Assembly: GCA_900553955.1 (NCBI GenBank)
Contig: USFO01000076.1
Coordinates: 1 to 7,747, forward strand
DNA length: 7,747 nt
Reading direction: 5' to 3'
DNA from: an uncultured Oscillospiraceae bacterium
GTDB taxonomy: Bacteria; Bacillota; Clostridia; Oscillospirales; Ruminococcaceae
Shown here: positions 6,152 to 7,747 of the stretch, one piece after another
How the letters are laid out: every line of letters starts with the position of its first letter
Position numbering within the stretch: the stretch's first letter is position 1
Made by a program: the position numbers and the translations under genes
Notes under the pieces: model-generated
The model's input: only the letters and a program-made list of their open reading frames with translations
Told to the model about the DNA's origin: nothing
Databases searched by the model: none

Positions 6152-6446
6152 AAATTGAGGAAGTAAAAAAAGAAATGACAACTGTTGCCACAAAACAGAA
6201 ATGCAGGAAGCAAGTGTTCGGTGCTGAAAACAAAGAGCGACTCGATTTCCTTTCCCACCGTCGTTAAGCACCTTTTGGTATAGGCAAAAGGCATTCGGCA
6301 CGTATGCAATATGAATTTTGCGGCGCAGGAAAGCTGCAAACTCAAATGCAGACTCGCTTCGAAAAAAAGCTTTTGTGGCTTTATCATATATATAATAATA
6401 TATTAGATAGCCCATTTGAAGTGCCGTTTTGAAAGAAAAATGGATA
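6152..6446. other. About 300 bases without a convincing gene
   Basis: Lies between the LuxR-type gene stop and the terminator. Reading frames here give low-complexity Phe/Cys/Lys-rich translations without ribosome binding sites or family resemblance. It holds a 7-bp hairpin (6271-6277 with 6285-6291), an AT-rich block at 6383-6409 with a palindrome TAATATATTA at 6396-6405, and a weak minus-strand promoter candidate. It is probably a long 3' untranslated region, or possibly a small RNA locus. Confidence 0.5.
6271..6291. repeat. Short hairpin in the gap
   Basis: CCTTTTG and CAAAAGG are perfect 7-bp arms around a 7-nt loop. No T-run follows on either strand, so it is not a terminator by itself; it may be a structural element in the 3' region of the LuxR-type transcript. 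Confidence 0.3.
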
Positions 6447-7610
6447 TCAGAGAATATATTTTGCAAGTTCGGACTTTTTTGATAAGCAAAGCTTAGAATA
6501 GATTTCCGAAACGGTGTTTTTAACCGTACCGAGTGAAAGTCCGCTTTCCGCCGCGGCGTCTTTGTAGGTTCCGCCGCAGGCGATTATCCGCGCAATTAGG
6601 TATTCCTTCTGCGAAAGAATGGTTGTGATGTTGTCGCGGGTGAAGTGATTGTGGAAATCAATCCAGTGCTTCCAGGTACGCTCATGCTGAGCCTTTATCT
6701 GCTCAAGCTGCTCCGGCCAAAGGTCGGAATAAAGCGCCTCCATAGCACTGCCAATTATACGGAAAAACTCCGAAAACGGCGTAATAAAGCCATTCGGAAG
6801 CGCAGCTTCGCCAACTAACATAAGGGCGCGGTCGCGCCATTCGGCAGCGCCGAGGTTATGGAACGCCACCGCACAGACAAGCCCCATATAGATGTCAATT
6901 ATGGTGAATGAATTTTCCCGAATGGAGAGCATATGCGCGGTTTTACAGGAAGCAACAACCTCGTCACAGCGCCTTTTGAGCATCAAACAGCGTGCGAAAA
7001 GATATACCATCATATGGTGCGATTCCGGCGGAAGCCGCCCGTTCGGGTCGCCGTTTTGAATCCACTCGGGAACAAGCTCCGGCGCGTCCATTGCAAGCAT
7101 GAGCATGGAACGGCACATATCCGCAATGTTACGCGTAAGCTCGTCTGCGGTGGAATAAAGCCGCTTCATGGCACGCTCTGTCTGCTGATAGATGTCGGAA
7201 TTGCCGGTACTCACTGCGGCTGCCATGGTAACAAGCGCGGCGCAAAGGTAGGTGGAATCGGTTATTTTGCTGTCCGAAAAGCAGCGCAGCGCCCGTTCAA
7301 AATCGCCGCGGAGATAGGCAATTTCACCCTCGTACTGGCGGCGAACGCACTCCGTGCGGAATGTGCCGAGAACGGAATCAGGATTGTCCTTCGGCATGGG
7401 AACAGACGAAGCAACAGTTCCGCAGCCGAGGTAACGGGTGCGGCTTCCGGTGCGGCGCCGGTCAATGGGGCGCGGCAGGGTGGAGGGCAAAAGCCAGCCT
7501 GTGCCGTATTTTTTTGCACCGGGAACCTGCCCCTCTTTACAAAGGCGCTGAACGGTTCTGATATTTATGCCCCATTTTTCAGAAGCTTCCTTAGCAGAGA
7601 TATATTCCAT
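6447..7610 (-). CDS. Dual-HTH regulator: excisionase-like N-terminus, LuxR-type C-terminus
   Basis: A 387-residue cytosolic transcription regulator. Residues 3-42 (ISAKEASEKWGINIRTVQRL, then a KKYGTGWLLP wing) form an excisionase/HTH_17 winged helix like those that bind DNA in phage and ICE excisionases. A basic linker (about 47-60, RRRTGSRTR) follows. The middle (about 84-315) is helical with paired-helix spacing such as YEGEIAYLRGDFERALRCF (93-111), which resembles tetratricopeptide repeats of MalT-type regulators. Residues about 331-387 are a GerE/LuxR HTH: LSQKEYLIARIIACGGTYKD, then AAAESGLSLGTVKNTVSEIY as the recognition region. No receiver, ATPase or membrane domain is visible, so the input signal would come through the helical middle. 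The start ATG has only a weak AAAGG site 11 nt upstream. The gene is monocistronic, with its stop about 300 nt before the next terminator. Targets are unknown; the neighbouring marR-MATE unit is possible but unsupported. Confidence 0.88.
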   Translation of the reverse strand: MEYISAKEASEKWGINIRTVQRLCKEGQVPGAKKYGTGWLLPSTLPRPIDRRRTGSRTRYLGCGTVASSVPMPKDNPDSVLGTFRTECVRRQYEGEIAYLRGDFERALRCFSDSKITDSTYLCAALVTMAAAVSTGNSDIYQQTERAMKRLYSTADELTRNIADMCRSMLMLAMDAPELVPEWIQNGDPNGRLPPESHHMMVYLFARCLMLKRRCDEVVASCKTAHMLSIRENSFTIIDIYMGLVCAVAFHNLGAAEWRDRALMLVGEAALPNGFITPFSEFFRIIGSAMEALYSDLWPEQLEQIKAQHERTWKHWIDFHNHFTRDNITTILSQKEYLIARIIACGGTYKDAAAESGLSLGTVKNTVSEIYSKLCLSKKSELAKYIL

Positions 7611-7646
7611 GGATTTTGACGCCTTTCTACTATATATTTTACATTT

Positions 7647-7675
7647 ATTTTATTCGTTTTTACGACAAAACGCAA
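7647..7675 (-). promoter_or_regulatory. Possible promoter of the dual-HTH regulator gene
   Basis: On the minus strand TTGCGT (complement of 7670-7675) and TAAAAT (complement of 7647-7652) are 17 bp apart. The -10 matches 5 of 6 consensus bases; the -35 matches only 3. A second TAAAAT at 7636-7641 lacks a good -35 partner. The AT-rich context lowers confidence. Confidence 0.4.
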
Positions 7676-7740
7676 GAATTTACAGTAATTATTTTTGTAA
7701 AACTGCATTTTTACGAAAATAGATAACTATATTGTAAAAA
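7657..7740. repeat. Alternating TTTTAC(G/A)A motifs upstream of the dual-HTH gene
   Basis: Four copies of an 8-base motif lie in alternating orientation: plus at 7658-7665, minus at 7695-7702, plus at 7709-7716, minus at 7732-7739. The middle pair sits in a 12-bp inverted repeat (7691-7702 with 7709-7720, one mismatch, 6-nt loop). They surround or precede the candidate promoter and may be binding sites for the regulator itself. The sequence is very AT-rich, so some copies could be chance. Confidence 0.4.
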
Positions 7741-7747
7741 ACTAAGA

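Noticed and set aside
6175..6267. 30-codon basic plus-strand peptide (begins MTTVATKQKC)
   Set aside because: The nearest GAGG is 14 nt away, there is no promoter apart from AT-rich sequence, and nothing supports it beyond an open frame of chance length.
6007..6466. Minus-strand frames of 126 and 112 codons in the gap
   Set aside because: They overlap each other, cross the terminator hairpin (the longer-reaching one also crosses the marR promoter), lack ribosome binding sites, and have Phe/Cys/Lys-rich translations typical of non-coding AT-rich DNA.
1..7747. CRISPR array, tRNA, rRNA, transposase or phage integrase
   Set aside because: No regularly spaced repeats, cloverleaf sequences, IS ends or recombinase motifs were found; the excisionase-like HTHs occur without an integrase.

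Overview
The window looks like chromosomal DNA of a low-to-mid GC Gram-positive bacterium, most plausibly a clostridial (Oscillospirales-like) gut anaerobe. The clues are strong GGAGG ribosome binding sites, textbook sigma-A promoters in AT-rich gaps, a class II (B12-dependent) ribonucleotide reductase as the dNTP enzyme, a MepA-like MATE pump behind a MarR regulator, and a LuxR-type regulator with an excisionase-like N-terminus. The taxonomic placement is inference; no rRNA or tRNA is present to fix it.

Layout, left to right. (1) 1-115: gene-free edge with two adjacent long hairpins downstream of nrdJ. (2) 116-2389, minus: nrdJ, complete. (3) 2390-2622: divergent control region with an extended -10 promoter for nrdJ, a perfect TTGACA-17-TATAAT promoter for the rightward genes and an inverted repeat between them. 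(4) 2623-4100, plus: a two-gene operon overlapping by ATGA. It encodes a small excisionase/MerR-type helix-turn-helix protein with an unrecognised C-terminal half, followed by a cytosolic putative gluzincin metallopeptidase (HEMLH plus EGTAEY). (5) 4176-4216: terminator that mainly serves the leftward pump gene. (6) 4227-6010, minus: marR then a MATE efflux pump, overlapping by ATGA and driven by a perfect consensus promoter at 6044-6072. (7) 6112-6151: strong terminator; 6152-6446: about 300 bases without a convincing gene. (8) 6447-7610, minus: a 387-residue regulator with an N-terminal excisionase-like HTH, a helical middle and a C-terminal LuxR/GerE HTH. (9) 7611-7747: AT-rich upstream region with repeated, alternately oriented TTTTAC(G/A)A motifs.

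How the genes fit together. nrdJ is housekeeping. marR-MATE is a classic self-contained drug-response unit. The HTH-metallopeptidase pair is the least understood part: it resembles repressor-plus-protease modules such as ImmR/ImmA in layout, but the protease belongs to no family I can name. The most concrete anomaly is at the start of marR. Clear MarR-like coding sequence runs about 20 codons upstream of the only usable canonical start, into an AUA codon 8 nt from a perfect Shine-Dalgarno, while an out-of-frame AUG sits 1 nt from it. This implies a non-canonical start, a start-codon mutation, or a one-base indel in an A5 run.
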